Origin: Burkholderiales bacterium | GTDB lineage: Bacteria; Pseudomonadota; Gammaproteobacteria; Burkholderiales; Burkholderiaceae_C | Direction: 5' to 3' | Length of the DNA stretch: 44,402 nucleotides | Assembly (NCBI GenBank): GCA_005793295.1 | Contig: SXSX01000150.1 | Location: 1 to 44,402, forward strand | In this document: in pieces, positions 1-7,806 of the stretch | How the letters are laid out: every line of letters starts with the position of its first letter | Position numbering within the stretch: the stretch's first letter is position 1 | The notes under the pieces: model-generated | Seen by the model: the letters and a program-made list of their open reading frames with translations, nothing else | What the model was told of the DNA's origin: nothing | Databases searched by the model: none | Position numbers and translations under genes: made by a program

Positions 1-111
1 CAAAACGCAGCCATGGTCGAAGAGGCGGCCGCTGCCGCCAATGCGCTGCGCGACCAGGCAAGCAGCCTGGAGCACGTGGTGAGCACGTTCAAAGTCAAAA
101 TTTCGGGTTGA
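1..111 (+). CDS. C-terminal end of a methyl-accepting chemotaxis protein (partial)
   Basis: Only the last 36 codons are present, entering from the left edge and ending at a TGA. The peptide starts QNAAMVEEAAAAA and continues with an ALRDQASSLEHVVSTFKV-type tail. This is the usual end of the cytoplasmic signalling domain in transmembrane chemoreceptors, where an NAALVEEAAAA stretch precedes a short helix ending in a VxxF motif. The receptor would pass ligand binding to CheA/CheW. No C-terminal NWETF-type CheR tether is present. The ligand cannot be inferred because the sensory part is outside the window. Confidence 0.8.
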   Translation, partial: QNAAMVEEAAAAANALRDQASSLEHVVSTFKVKISG

Positions 112-164
112 ACTGCGTGCCGCAAGCCTGGCCGTGCAGGCGGTTGGCCGGTTCAGACAGACAC

Positions 165-187
165 AAAAAAGCCCGCGTGAAGCGGGC
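165..187 (-). terminator. Rho-independent terminator downstream of rpmG
   Basis: A perfect 6-bp stem GCCCGC/GCGGGC (171-176 with 182-187) has a 5-nt loop. On the minus strand it is followed by six T residues (170-165). This is a good intrinsic terminator for the leftward rpmB-rpmG transcript. As a hairpin it may also slow rightward transcripts from the chemoreceptor gene. Confidence 0.75.
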
Positions 188-195
188 CCTTCGAA

Positions 196-265
196 ATGAG
201 AGGACAGACCTGAAGGTCTGTCCCCTGGCTCTAGCATGAGAGGACAGAGCTAAAGATCTGTCCCC
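196..265. repeat. Two tandem copies of a 30-bp palindromic repeat, 40-bp period
   Basis: Unit 1 (196-225) and unit 2 (236-265) share the layout ATGAGAGGACAGA, a short loop, then TCTGTCCCC. Unit 1 contains a perfect 9-bp inverted repeat, GGACAGACC (202-210) with GGTCTGTCC (215-223), around a TGAA loop. Unit 2 has the same stem with one mismatch and loop TAAA. The pair lies between the terminator and the rpmG stop codon. It looks like a REP-like dispersed hairpin element. Confidence 0.7.
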
Positions 266-271
266 TTGTCA

Positions 272-442
272 TTACTTCAGCTTCATTTCCTTGTAGTCCA
301 CATGCTTGCGAGCTTTGGGATCAAATTTCTTGATCAACATTTTCTCGGGCATGGTTTTCTTGTTTTTGCTGGTCGTATAAAAATGACCAGTGCCTGCTGT
401 AGATTCCAGCTTGATTTTTTCGCGTCCGCCTTTGGTTGCCAT
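272..442 (-). CDS. rpmG: 50S ribosomal protein L33
   Basis: This is a 56-residue basic protein of the large ribosomal subunit, reading MATKGGREKIKLESTAGTGH and ending KHVDYKEMKLK. Length and sequence match proteobacterial L33. It lacks the two CxxC pairs of zinc-binding L33, so it is the zinc-independent form. The start ATG (442-440) is preceded on the minus strand by AAGGAG at good spacing. The gene lies 11 bp downstream of rpmB, so the two are surely one transcript, closed by the hairpin at 165-187. An inverted repeat pair follows the stop codon directly. Confidence 0.97.
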   Translation of the reverse strand: MATKGGREKIKLESTAGTGHFYTTSKNKKTMPEKMLIKKFDPKARKHVDYKEMKLK

Positions 443-453
443 GGTCTTGCTCC

Positions 454-687
454 TTATGCCTGGCCACGTGCGCGCAGGTCTGCGAGCACTGAATCGATAC
501 CGTTTTTGTCGATCAAACGCAGACCTGCGTTTGAGATTCGCAAACGGATCCAGCGATTTTCTGTTTCAACCCAGAAACGGCGGTATTGCAGGTTTGGTAG
601 AAACCGGCGCTTGGTTTTGTTGTTGGCGTGGGAAACATTGTTCCCTACCATCGGGCCTTTACCCGTGACTTGACATACGCGTGCCAT
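454..687 (-). CDS. rpmB: 50S ribosomal protein L28
   Basis: This is a 77-residue large-subunit protein beginning MARVCQVTGKGPMVGNNVSH, followed by the KRRFLPNLQYRRFWVE core and ending GIDSVLADLRARGQA. This is a full-length, clear match to proteobacterial L28. It has a single cysteine (C5), so it is the zinc-free type. It is the first gene of the rpmB-rpmG pair. The roughly 150-bp space upstream, towards trxB, contains a perfect -10 hexamer on the same strand, so the pair probably has its own promoter although trxB is co-directional upstream. Confidence 0.98.
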   Translation of the reverse strand: MARVCQVTGKGPMVGNNVSHANNKTKRRFLPNLQYRRFWVETENRWIRLRISNAGLRLIDKNGIDSVLADLRARGQA

Positions 688-813
688 AAGGACACTCCGA
701 TACTTTTAAACGGCAATTGCATAAAGCAAATGCCTCACCTCGCCAAAATGTGGGTGGCGGTAACCCATTGACTCGTCGCAGACCCTCACGAGCTAACGAC
801 AGCAAAGCGATCG

Positions 814-819
814 ATTATA
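814..819 (-). promoter_or_regulatory. Candidate -10 box for rpmB-rpmG
   Basis: The minus strand reads TATAAT here, about 127 bases before the rpmB start. No convincing -35 hexamer is seen at 16-18 bases, where it would fall in the trxB stop region, so the assignment is tentative. The rest of the trxB-rpmB gap (688-835) shows nothing else. Confidence 0.35.
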
Positions 820-835
820 TCCAAAAGCGAGCAGC

Positions 836-1786
836 CTATTCCTGCTCTAGAAACCTTTGCGCGTCTAATGCGGCCATGCAACCTGTCCCGGCACTGGTAA
901 TGGCTTGGCGGTAGACATGGTCTTGAACATCCCCAGCGGCAAAAACCCCTGGCACGCTCGTCATCGTGGCAAAGCCTTTGAGTCCGCTTTGGGTGACGAT
1001 ATAGCCATTTTCTAGGGTGAGTTGACCTTGAAAAATATCAGTGTTGGGCGCGTGTCCGATGGCAATAAAACAACCTTGAAGCGCGATATCTTCGGTCTCC
1101 CCGCTTTTCGTACTTTTAAGCCGAACGCCAGTGACGCCAGACGTATCGCCAAGAACCTCATCCAGTGTTTGAAAGGTTTTAAGTACGATTTTTCCGGCGG
1201 CTACTTTTTCCATCAGCTTGTCAACCAAAATTGGTTCCGCCTTAAATTTATCTCGGCGGTGAATCAGGTAGACCTTGCTGGCAATATTGGATAAGTAGAG
1301 TGCTTCTTCAACGGCGGTGTTGCCTCCGCCGATAACGCAGCACTCTTGGTCTCGGTAAAAGAACCCATCGCAGGTTGCGCAGCCAGAAACTCCACGTCCC
1401 ATAAATGCGGCCTCAGAGGGCAGTCCAATGTATTTTGCAGAGGCGCCGGTCGCAATAATGAGCGAGTCGCAGGTGTAAGTTGTTTCGTCTCCCGTGAGGG
1501 TGAATGGCCGTTTGCTGAAGTCAACTTTATTAATGTGGTCAAACAAAACGGAGGTTTTAAAGCGTTCCGCATGTTCCAAAAACCGCTGCATGAGTTCCGG
1601 GCCTTGAACACCATGGACATCAGAGGGCCAGTTGTCGACATCGGTTGTTGTCATGAGTTGCCCACCTTGCGCCATACCGGTGACGAGAACCGGGTTCAGG
1701 TTGGCTCGGGCGGCGTAAACCGCGGCGGTATAGCCGGCAGGGCCAGAGCCCAAAATTAGGACTTTGGCGTGTAGGGACTTGGACAT
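836..1786 (-). CDS. trxB: Thioredoxin reductase (NADPH)
   Basis: A 316-residue FAD- and NADPH-dependent cytoplasmic reductase that recycles oxidised thioredoxin. Seen: the FAD-binding GSGPAG motif at residues 13-18, the redox-active C136-A-T-C139 pair inside SGCATCDGFFY, the NADPH-binding GGGNTA motif at 153-158 followed by HRRDKF, and the C-terminal FAD motif FAAGDVQDHVYRQAITSAG. Length and motif order are those of low-molecular-weight bacterial TrxB. The gene is divergent from ftsK across a 197-bp gap, an arrangement I associate with betaproteobacteria. Nothing is missing or unusual. Confidence 0.97.
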   Translation of the reverse strand: MSKSLHAKVLILGSGPAGYTAAVYAARANLNPVLVTGMAQGGQLMTTTDVDNWPSDVHGVQGPELMQRFLEHAERFKTSVLFDHINKVDFSKRPFTLTGDETTYTCDSLIIATGASAKYIGLPSEAAFMGRGVSGCATCDGFFYRDQECCVIGGGNTAVEEALYLSNIASKVYLIHRRDKFKAEPILVDKLMEKVAAGKIVLKTFQTLDEVLGDTSGVTGVRLKSTKSGETEDIALQGCFIAIGHAPNTDIFQGQLTLENGYIVTQSGLKGFATMTSVPGVFAAGDVQDHVYRQAITSAGTGCMAALDAQRFLEQE

Positions 1787-1918
1787 GAAATGAGCCTTAT
1801 TTTTGAAAGAACCGACGTAAAAGAGGGGAGTGAATTAGGGGGCGTTACCCGCTAGACTCTCATAGCAAAAGCTTATTGTAAGAAATCGACCTTGCCCATA
1901 TCCTTTGGTGGTCGGTTG

Positions 1919-1946
1919 TTGACCTTGGGGTAAGCTCTCCTACTGT
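1919..1946 (+). promoter_or_regulatory. Weak candidate sigma-70 promoter for ftsK
   Basis: TTGACC (1919-1924), a 16-bp spacer and TACTGT (1941-1946) lie about 40 bp before the ftsK start. The -35 is good and the -10 poor. The remainder of the trxB-ftsK gap shows no clear dyad. Confidence 0.3.
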
Positions 1947-1983
1947 TGTTTTTGCCCTTGATGGGCCCTGAATTTCGACGCCA

Positions 1984-4332
1984 ATGACCTATTTGATCCA
2001 TACGCTGCATACCAATCGTTCAGAGCCTGCGCTACCCCCGAGCAGTTGGGAGCGTATTGCCAATGAGGGCGTTTTGGTCGTGGGCTTGGTTTTTTTGCTG
2101 TTTTGGGTGGTTGCACTCATCAGTTACACCCCCCAAGACACGGCTTGGACAACCTCAGGAACCGGTGCTGCTTTAGTGAACCGGGGTGGACGCCTGGGGG
2201 CTTGGATTGCCGATGTGAGTTATTTCTTGCTTGGGTATTCGGTCTGGTTGTGCGTCATTGTTGCGGCGCGTGCTTGGTTGTCGCTTCTCGCAAAAAGACT
2301 GCGGGCCAATACCGGACTTGAAGACGCTTATGGCCAAGATCCCGCAACTCGGACGTGGTGGCAAAGCCCCAATCTTATTTTTTGGTTTGGTTTACTGTTG
2401 ATGATCGATGCCAGCGCCGCCTTGGAGTGGACGCGGATGTATAGATTGGAAGGCCAGTTGCCCGGCCACAGTGGTGGAGTTTTGGGATATGTCTTGGGCC
2501 TTCAGTCGATGCAAAGTTTGGGCTTTGCGGGCTCGGGCTTGGTGTGTATTGGCTTGGCACTGCTGGGCATGTCTTGGACATTTAACTTTTCATGGGTTCG
2601 ACTGGCTGAGCAAATCGGTGCCTGGTTGGATGCGCGTTGGGAGTCACTGCGCGAACGGCGTGAGTTGGCGCAAGACATAGAGCTGGGCCAACAAGCAGTT
2701 CGGGAACGCGAAGAGGTGTTAGCTGAAAGTCGGGATGAGGTGGAAGTGCACATCCACGTTCCGCCCGTACTGGTTGAACCTGTATTGATGGATTTGCCAC
2801 CGAGTGCACGGGTCGCCAAAGAACGACAAAAGCCGTTGTTTTCTGAAATGCCTGACAGCAAACTGCCGCAAGTGGCCTTGTTAGACGGAGCCATCTTGCG
2901 TCAAGAGACCGTATCTGCCCAAACGCTGGAAATGACCAGCCGTATGATTGAGAAAAAACTCAAAGATTTTGGTGTTGAAGTGCGCGTGGTTCTCGCGCAA
3001 CCCGGGCCGGTCATTACGCGGTATGAAATTGAACCGGCCATCGGCGTCAAAGGTTCGCAAATTGTTGGTTTGGCTAAAGACTTGGCGCGCAGTTTGAGTT
3101 TGGTTTCTATTCGCGTGGTTGAGACCATCCCTGGCAAAAACTACATGGCCCTAGAGCTGCCAAACGCTAAACGCCAGTCTATTCGTTTGTCTGAAATTTT
3201 GGGGTCTCAGATCTACAACGAAGCCAAATCGATGCTCACGATGGGATTAGGTAAAGACATTATTGGAAATCCTGTGGTCGCCGATTTGGCCAAGATGCCA
3301 CACGTTTTGGTTGCTGGAACCACGGGTTCTGGAAAATCGGTGGGTATCAATGCCATGATTTTAAGTTTGCTCTACAAAGCAGAAGCCCGCGACGTTCGAC
3401 TTTTAATGATTGACCCCAAGATGCTGGAGATGTCGGTGTACGAAGGTATTCCGCATCTACTCGCTCCGGTGGTAACCGATATGCGCCAAGCCGCCCACGG
3501 TTTGAACTGGTGCGTGGCTGAAATGGATAAGCGTTACAAACTCATGAGCAAAATGGGTGTGCGTAATTTGGCTGGATTCAATGCCAAATTAGACGAGGCG
3601 ACTGCATCAGGGGAGTTTATTTACAACCCGTTTAGTTTGACGCCGGAAGCGCCTGAGCCCCTGCAAAGACTACCTCATATCGTAGTGGTGATTGACGAGT
3701 TAGCTGATCTAATGATGGTGGTCGGTAAAAAAATCGAGGAACTGATTGCCCGTTTGGCACAAAAGGCCCGCGCCGCCGGCATCCATTTGATTTTGGCAAC
3801 GCAGCGCCCCAGTGTCGACGTCATCACCGGTTTAATCAAAGCCAATATTCCTACTCGCATTGCATTTCAAGTGAGTAGCAAAATTGACAGCCGAACCATC
3901 CTAGATCAAATGGGGGCCGAAGCGCTCTTAGGTATGGGCGATATGTTGTACATGCCCAGTGGAACCGGTTTACCCATTCGAGTGCACGGCGCGTTTGTGA
4001 GCGACGAAGAGGTACACCGCGTTGTGAAATACCTGAAAGAGCAGGGCGGTGAGCCCAACTATGTGGAAGGTTTGCTTGAGGGTGGAACCGTCGAAGGCGA
4101 CGAGTTTGACGCTGATGGCGGTAGCACAAGTGAAAAAGATGTCCTGTATGACCAGGCCGTTGAAATTGTTTTGAAGAATCGCAAAGCCAGTATTTCGCTG
4201 GTCCAGCGGCATTTGAAAATTGGCTACAACCGCGCTGCTCGCTTGGTCGAGGACATGGAAAAAGCGGGCCTTGTGAGTTCGATGAGTGGTAGCGGGCAGC
4301 GTGAAATTTTGGTGCCGTCACGCGCTGAGTAG
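1984..4332 (+). CDS. ftsK: DNA translocase FtsK
   Basis: A 782-residue inner-membrane, septum-located ATPase that pumps chromosome ends through the closing septum and activates XerCD at dif. The N-terminal 200 residues carry several hydrophobic segments (about 28-48, 76-98, 130-148, 165-200), followed by a charged linker to about 290. The motor has the Walker A motif GTTGSGKS at 445-452 and a Walker B strand ending VVVIDELADL. The C-terminal gamma winged helix (about 715-782, YDQAVEIV ... RAARLVEDMEKAGLVS) reads KOPS sequences. The linker is short compared with E. coli FtsK, as is normal outside enterics. The next gene, lolA, starts 39 bp downstream. Confidence 0.97.
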   Translation: MTYLIHTLHTNRSEPALPPSSWERIANEGVLVVGLVFLLFWVVALISYTPQDTAWTTSGTGAALVNRGGRLGAWIADVSYFLLGYSVWLCVIVAARAWLSLLAKRLRANTGLEDAYGQDPATRTWWQSPNLIFWFGLLLMIDASAALEWTRMYRLEGQLPGHSGGVLGYVLGLQSMQSLGFAGSGLVCIGLALLGMSWTFNFSWVRLAEQIGAWLDARWESLRERRELAQDIELGQQAVREREEVLAESRDEVEVHIHVPPVLVEPVLMDLPPSARVAKERQKPLFSEMPDSKLPQVALLDGAILRQETVSAQTLEMTSRMIEKKLKDFGVEVRVVLAQPGPVITRYEIEPAIGVKGSQIVGLAKDLARSLSLVSIRVVETIPGKNYMALELPNAKRQSIRLSEILGSQIYNEAKSMLTMGLGKDIIGNPVVADLAKMPHVLVAGTTGSGKSVGINAMILSLLYKAEARDVRLLMIDPKMLEMSVYEGIPHLLAPVVTDMRQAAHGLNWCVAEMDKRYKLMSKMGVRNLAGFNAKLDEATASGEFIYNPFSLTPEAPEPLQRLPHIVVVIDELADLMMVVGKKIEELIARLAQKARAAGIHLILATQRPSVDVITGLIKANIPTRIAFQVSSKIDSRTILDQMGAEALLGMGDMLYMPSGTGLPIRVHGAFVSDEEVHRVVKYLKEQGGEPNYVEGLLEGGTVEGDEFDADGGSTSEKDVLYDQAVEIVLKNRKASISLVQRHLKIGYNRAARLVEDMEKAGLVSSMSGSGQREILVPSRAE

Positions 4333-4371
4333 CGTAAAACGGATTCTCTGCGACCCCAATCCCAACAACCC

Positions 4372-5019
4372 ATGCGAATCTCAATTTCTATCGCGCTGAT
4401 CACAACTTGCCTGTCATTTTCTGCACAAGCCTCAGGCCTCGAAAGCCTAGAGTCTTTTATCAAAACAGTGAAGTCAGGTCGAGCCAGCTTTGTCCAAACG
4501 GCGACATCACCTGCCAAGGCCGGTCAGGTAGCGCAGGTTAAAACTTCAAGCGGGACGTTTGAGTTTATTCGCCCCAACCGGTTTCGGTTTTTGTACCAAA
4601 AACCGTTTGAACAATCGATTGTTGCCGACGGCCAAACCGTGTGGCTCTTTGATGTTGACCTCAACCAAGTGACTGCCCGTAAACAAGCCCAAGTCATGGG
4701 AAGTACGCCGATTGCTTTGATCGCTTCGGCGCCAGACTTGCGTGCCTTGCAAGCAGAGTTTTTGATAGCAGAAATCTCATCGAACGACAAGAGCAGTGAA
4801 GGCTTGCAATGGGTGCTCGCCACACCACGTTCTAAAGACAACGCTCTTCGCAGTGTCCGAATTGGATTTAAGGGAAATACTTTGGCAGTGCTTGAAATGG
4901 AGGACAGTTTTGGCCAGCAGTCTGTTCTTCGTTTTTCTTCTCTTGAATTAAACGCAGGCTTAGACGCAGCTATATTTGCCTTTAAGCCCCCCGCGGGTGC
5001 TGATGTGATTCGACAGTAG
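4372..5019 (+). CDS. lolA: Outer-membrane lipoprotein carrier protein LolA
   Basis: A 215-residue periplasmic chaperone that takes lipoproteins from the LolCDE ABC complex and hands them to LolB. A Sec signal peptide is evident: MRIS, a hydrophobic core, then SFSAQA with probable cleavage after residue 20. The mature part has the LolA pattern: SFVQT, SSGTFEFIRPNRFRF, then a Y/P-rich strand, VADGQTVWLFDVDLNQVT and a late LEMEDSFGQQSVLRFS segment. It lies directly behind ftsK, as in many betaproteobacteria. rarA would normally come next, but here three unrelated genes intervene. Confidence 0.95.
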   Translation: MRISISIALITTCLSFSAQASGLESLESFIKTVKSGRASFVQTATSPAKAGQVAQVKTSSGTFEFIRPNRFRFLYQKPFEQSIVADGQTVWLFDVDLNQVTARKQAQVMGSTPIALIASAPDLRALQAEFLIAEISSNDKSSEGLQWVLATPRSKDNALRSVRIGFKGNTLAVLEMEDSFGQQSVLRFSSLELNAGLDAAIFAFKPPAGADVIRQ

Positions 5020-5022
5020 ATA

Positions 5023-5044
5023 GAGGGCGCAATTCAGCGCCCTC
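5023..5044. terminator. Hairpin between convergent lolA and dehydrogenase genes
   Basis: A perfect 8-bp GC-rich stem GAGGGCGC/GCGCCCTC (5023-5030 with 5037-5044) has a 6-nt loop. It fills the short gap between two converging stop codons. There is no real T tract on either side, so it may act as a weak bidirectional terminator or as a transcript 3' end stabiliser. Confidence 0.55.
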
Positions 5045-5047
5045 AAT

Positions 5048-5977
5048 TCAGTGCTCTGAGGGGTGTTTTACTTCCCAGGGAGGCGTCCAGTCCCCAGCAA
5101 CACGCAGATTAATTTCTGCGTCATCCTCAAGCACTTTACACACAGTCATCTCTCCGGCGGCCTTGCCGTAACGCGCCTGTGCGAGTTCAAAACGTTGGTG
5201 AGTAGCGCGGGTGAGTTCGTTGCGTGTACCCATTTGTTGCACCAACTCATCGATGAGGCCCAAGTCTTTTAAGCACAACTCTAGGCGAAATGATGGGTCG
5301 TAGTGCCCCGCAAAAATGGATGGTACGTCATGCTGCATGACAAAGCTTTCAGCGGCGCCGCCTTTCATGGCGCTCCACCAGACTGCAGGCTCTATGCCTG
5401 CGAGTTTGGCTGTCACCATGGCCTCTCCGATTGCGGCTGCATGGATAAGCCAAAGCTGGTTGTTTACCAGTTTGGCAACATAGCCATTTCCATAAGCACC
5501 TACCCTGCGGATTTCCCCGACTAATTTCAAAACGGGCTCCACGAAATGGATTGCAGCGTCAGTTCCGCCTACGAAGAGGATCATGTCCCCGCGGATAGCG
5601 GAGTCAATCGATCCTGTGACAGGGGAGTCTACAGGCATGCCACCTGTAGCTTCAAATTCTGCGCCTAATTCACGCATCAGCTTTGGGCTGCTGGTGGTCA
5701 TGTCAATCCAAGCTTTGCCCCTACATTGCGTACTCAAAAAGCCGTGTGGTCCACGAACCACTTGTTCAATTTCTTTGGGCCCGAAAACCATCGTAAATAC
5801 AATATCAACCGCATCTAAAACGGCTGCGGGTGTTGCCGCCCATTGCGCACCCTCATCCATAAATTTTTTTGCTGCATCTGGGTTAATATCAAAAACAACG
5901 AGGCTGTGGCCTGCACGTTGTACGTTTCGCGCTGCTGCGGAACCCATATTTCCGAGGCCAATAAATCCAATTTTCAA
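5048..5977 (-). CDS. NAD-binding beta-hydroxyacid dehydrogenase (3-hydroxyisobutyrate / tartronate semialdehyde reductase family)
   Basis: A cytoplasmic NAD(P)-dependent oxidoreductase of about 309 residues acting on a short 3-hydroxyacid, or the reverse. Numbered from the upstream ATG at 5998, it shows the Rossmann motif GLGNMG (14-19), the substrate-binding segment DSPVTGS (124-130, family form DAPVSGG) and the catalytic lysine K176 in GNGYVAKLVNN. I prefer a TTG start at 5977. It is preceded by GGAG with 8-nt spacing and gives the family-typical beginning MKIGFIGLGNMG, whereas the ATG at 5998 has no good ribosome-binding site. It lies downstream of a solute-binding protein on the same strand, so it may act on the imported compound. 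The exact substrate is unknown. Confidence 0.85.
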   Translation of the reverse strand: MKIGFIGLGNMGSAAARNVQRAGHSLVVFDINPDAAKKFMDEGAQWAATPAAVLDAVDIVFTMVFGPKEIEQVVRGPHGFLSTQCRGKAWIDMTTSSPKLMRELGAEFEATGGMPVDSPVTGSIDSAIRGDMILFVGGTDAAIHFVEPVLKLVGEIRRVGAYGNGYVAKLVNNQLWLIHAAAIGEAMVTAKLAGIEPAVWWSAMKGGAAESFVMQHDVPSIFAGHYDPSFRLELCLKDLGLIDELVQQMGTRNELTRATHQRFELAQARYGKAAGEMTVCKVLEDDAEINLRVAGDWTPPWEVKHPSEH

Positions 5978-6030
5978 AATAGTTTCTCCACTGGGCATGT
6001 GTGTATGCTCAAAAGTTCCGGTGATTCATT

Positions 6031-6059
6031 CTTGGCGCCCCAATCTGCGGGGCGCCAAG
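6031..6059. promoter_or_regulatory. Strong intercistronic hairpin
   Basis: A perfect 11-bp stem CTTGGCGCCCC/GGGGCGCCAAG with a 7-nt loop lies between the binding-protein gene and the downstream dehydrogenase gene, both on the minus strand. No T tract follows. Hairpins in this position, after a solute-binding-protein gene, often stabilise the upstream message and lower expression of the next gene. Confidence 0.6.
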
Positions 6060-6080
6060 GTCAGTGACGACGGTAGAGGC

Positions 6081-7649
6081 TTAGGCGAACCAGCCCTTTT
6101 CAGCCAAACGGTTATCGTTCATGTCATAACGCGCATGCGATTCCAAGCCGCGCAATTTGGTGCTGCTGCCATCCATTTGGTCACCCACCGCAAAGCACAC
6201 CATTCCGGCGTCCTCTGAAATGATGCGTTGGCTCTCGGCATACATTTCTTTGCGCTTTTTCTCGTTGAGTTCAACGCGTGCGGAGATCACTAATTTGTCA
6301 AGTGCTGGACTTTTGAAGTGGGTGTCGTTCCAAGCGCCACCTGACAAAAACTGGGTGGAAATTTGCAAATCTGCCGTAGGCCGGTTGCCCCAAAAGACAG
6401 AGCAAAACGGAACCTTCATCCAAACGTTGTCCCAATACCCGTCCCCCGAAACCCGCTTGACTTCCATTGAAATTCCTGCTTTCTTGAGAGATTCTTGGAA
6501 CATCACGCCAGAATCCGTTGAGCCTGAATAGCAGCCCTCCGACACCTGTACTTCAAGGGAGGCGGACGTACCCGCCTTTTTAAAGTGAAATGCGGCACGA
6601 TCAGGATCGTACGACTTGGCTTTCAATGCTGCGTTGTAAAAACGGTCTGCTGGCCCCACTGTTTGGTCATTACCCATCGAAGCGTAACCAGAAAACACGT
6701 TGTCGATAATTTTTTGGCGATCAATTCCGTACTTCAGACCGAGCATCAGATCGTGATTTTTATAGGGTTCAACGTCGACCAATGCGACGAATCCGAAACG
6801 GTTACCCGTGCCTTTGGTTCGAGTGATATTGATATTTTTATTTTTAGAAAGCAAGGCGACCGTTTTGGGATTTAACCGGTTAACCGCATCGACTTGGCCC
6901 GTAACCAAGGCCTGGGTTCGAGCTGCCGCATCTCCGATGTAGCGAAGCTCAACGCTGTCAAAGTTACCCCTTCCGGCCTTCCAGTAATTGCCAGCCTTGC
7001 GCTTGGCCACGATACGCACCCCAGGTTGCCATTCAACCAAGGTGTAAGCTCCAGTTCCATCGGGCTTAGAGAAATCAGTGGTTCCATTTGGAACAATCAG
7101 TAGGTGGTAATCGGACAATACAAACGGCAAGTCCGCATTGCCAGTTTTCATCGTGATTTGAACTTGGTGCGAAGAGAGTTTTTTGATCTCTGTGATGGGT
7201 TCCAAGATGCCTTTGGCTGGCGATTTTGTTTCTCCGCGGTGCAAGTTAATCGAATAAATCACGTCATCGGCATCTAGCGTTTTACCGGACGTAAAAGTGA
7301 TTCCCTTACGGATATTGAAAATCCATTCAGCGGCACCGGCCTTGGACTCCCAACTTTCTGCCAATTCAGGGGTGGCATTGCCTTTGGAATCAATCTCGAC
7401 CAATTGATTCCAAAACATCAAGCTGTAGGAAATGGGGATCGAGTCTGCGTAGGTTCTTGGATCGAGGCTGTCAGATGCGGAGCCGCCTTCCATGCCAAGC
7501 CGTAAAACACCGCCTTTTTTAGGCTTGTCTTGTGCCTGAACAGGCAAGGCTGAAAAGGCAGTCGCAAGTCCAACAGCCGCAGATCCTGCAAGCAGTTGCC
7601 TGCGGTCTAGACCCAATGAAGTTACCTCAGGGGTGATTTGATTTGTCAT
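6081..7649 (-). CDS. ABC transporter substrate-binding protein, family 5 (peptide/opine type), Tat-exported
   Basis: A 522-residue periplasmic solute-binding protein of the DppA/OppA (SBP_bac_5) family. The N terminus carries a twin-arginine signal, DRRQLLAG at residues 15-22, followed by a hydrophobic stretch and LPVQA with probable cleavage after residue 39. The mature protein has family segments such as LRLGMEGGSASDSLDPRTY, ELAESWESK, FNIRKGITFTSGKTLDADDV and a C-terminal RGLESHARYDMNDNRLAEKGWF. No permease or ATPase genes lie beside it, so it must use components encoded elsewhere. The start ATG follows GAGGAG. It is divergent from a LysR-type gene that probably controls it. The ligand is not readable from sequence. 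Confidence 0.9.
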   Translation of the reverse strand: MTNQITPEVTSLGLDRRQLLAGSAAVGLATAFSALPVQAQDKPKKGGVLRLGMEGGSASDSLDPRTYADSIPISYSLMFWNQLVEIDSKGNATPELAESWESKAGAAEWIFNIRKGITFTSGKTLDADDVIYSINLHRGETKSPAKGILEPITEIKKLSSHQVQITMKTGNADLPFVLSDYHLLIVPNGTTDFSKPDGTGAYTLVEWQPGVRIVAKRKAGNYWKAGRGNFDSVELRYIGDAAARTQALVTGQVDAVNRLNPKTVALLSKNKNINITRTKGTGNRFGFVALVDVEPYKNHDLMLGLKYGIDRQKIIDNVFSGYASMGNDQTVGPADRFYNAALKAKSYDPDRAAFHFKKAGTSASLEVQVSEGCYSGSTDSGVMFQESLKKAGISMEVKRVSGDGYWDNVWMKVPFCSVFWGNRPTADLQISTQFLSGGAWNDTHFKSPALDKLVISARVELNEKKRKEMYAESQRIISEDAGMVCFAVGDQMDGSSTKLRGLESHARYDMNDNRLAEKGWFA

Positions 7650-7773
7650 TTTTCGTTGTCTCCTCGTAATGATGTGTTAAGTTTTCATCGCAAAAATTCG
7701 CCCCAAAGTGGGAGCGCAGCTTCAATGTAGGAGCCTCAGAAGATGAATGCAAACGAATAATTGTTATGCTCTG

Positions 7774-7790
7774 TATCAGATATTCTGATA
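7774..7790. promoter_or_regulatory. Candidate LysR-type operator between divergent genes
   Basis: A perfect 7-bp inverted repeat TATCAGA-TAT-TCTGATA contains the T-N11-A pattern typical of LysR-family sites. It lies 16 bp before the LysR start codon and about 125 bp upstream of the divergent binding-protein gene. This suits autorepression plus control of the neighbour. Confidence 0.6.
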
Positions 7791-7806
7791 AAAGGGGCGT
7801 CCGACA

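Noticed and set aside
196..265. Two spaced repeats resembling a minimal CRISPR
   Set aside because: Only two units, with a 10-bp spacer and no cas gene nearby; the palindromic core fits a REP-like element.
266..673. 135-codon open frame on the plus strand across rpmG and rpmB
   Set aside because: It is antisense to two certain ribosomal protein genes and its peptide has no recognisable family.
3851..4384. 177-codon minus-strand frame inside ftsK
   Set aside because: Antisense to the conserved FtsK motor and gamma domains; no family resemblance.
5583..6218. 211-codon plus-strand frame opposite the dehydrogenase gene
   Set aside because: Antisense shadow of a well-supported gene; the peptide lacks domain features.
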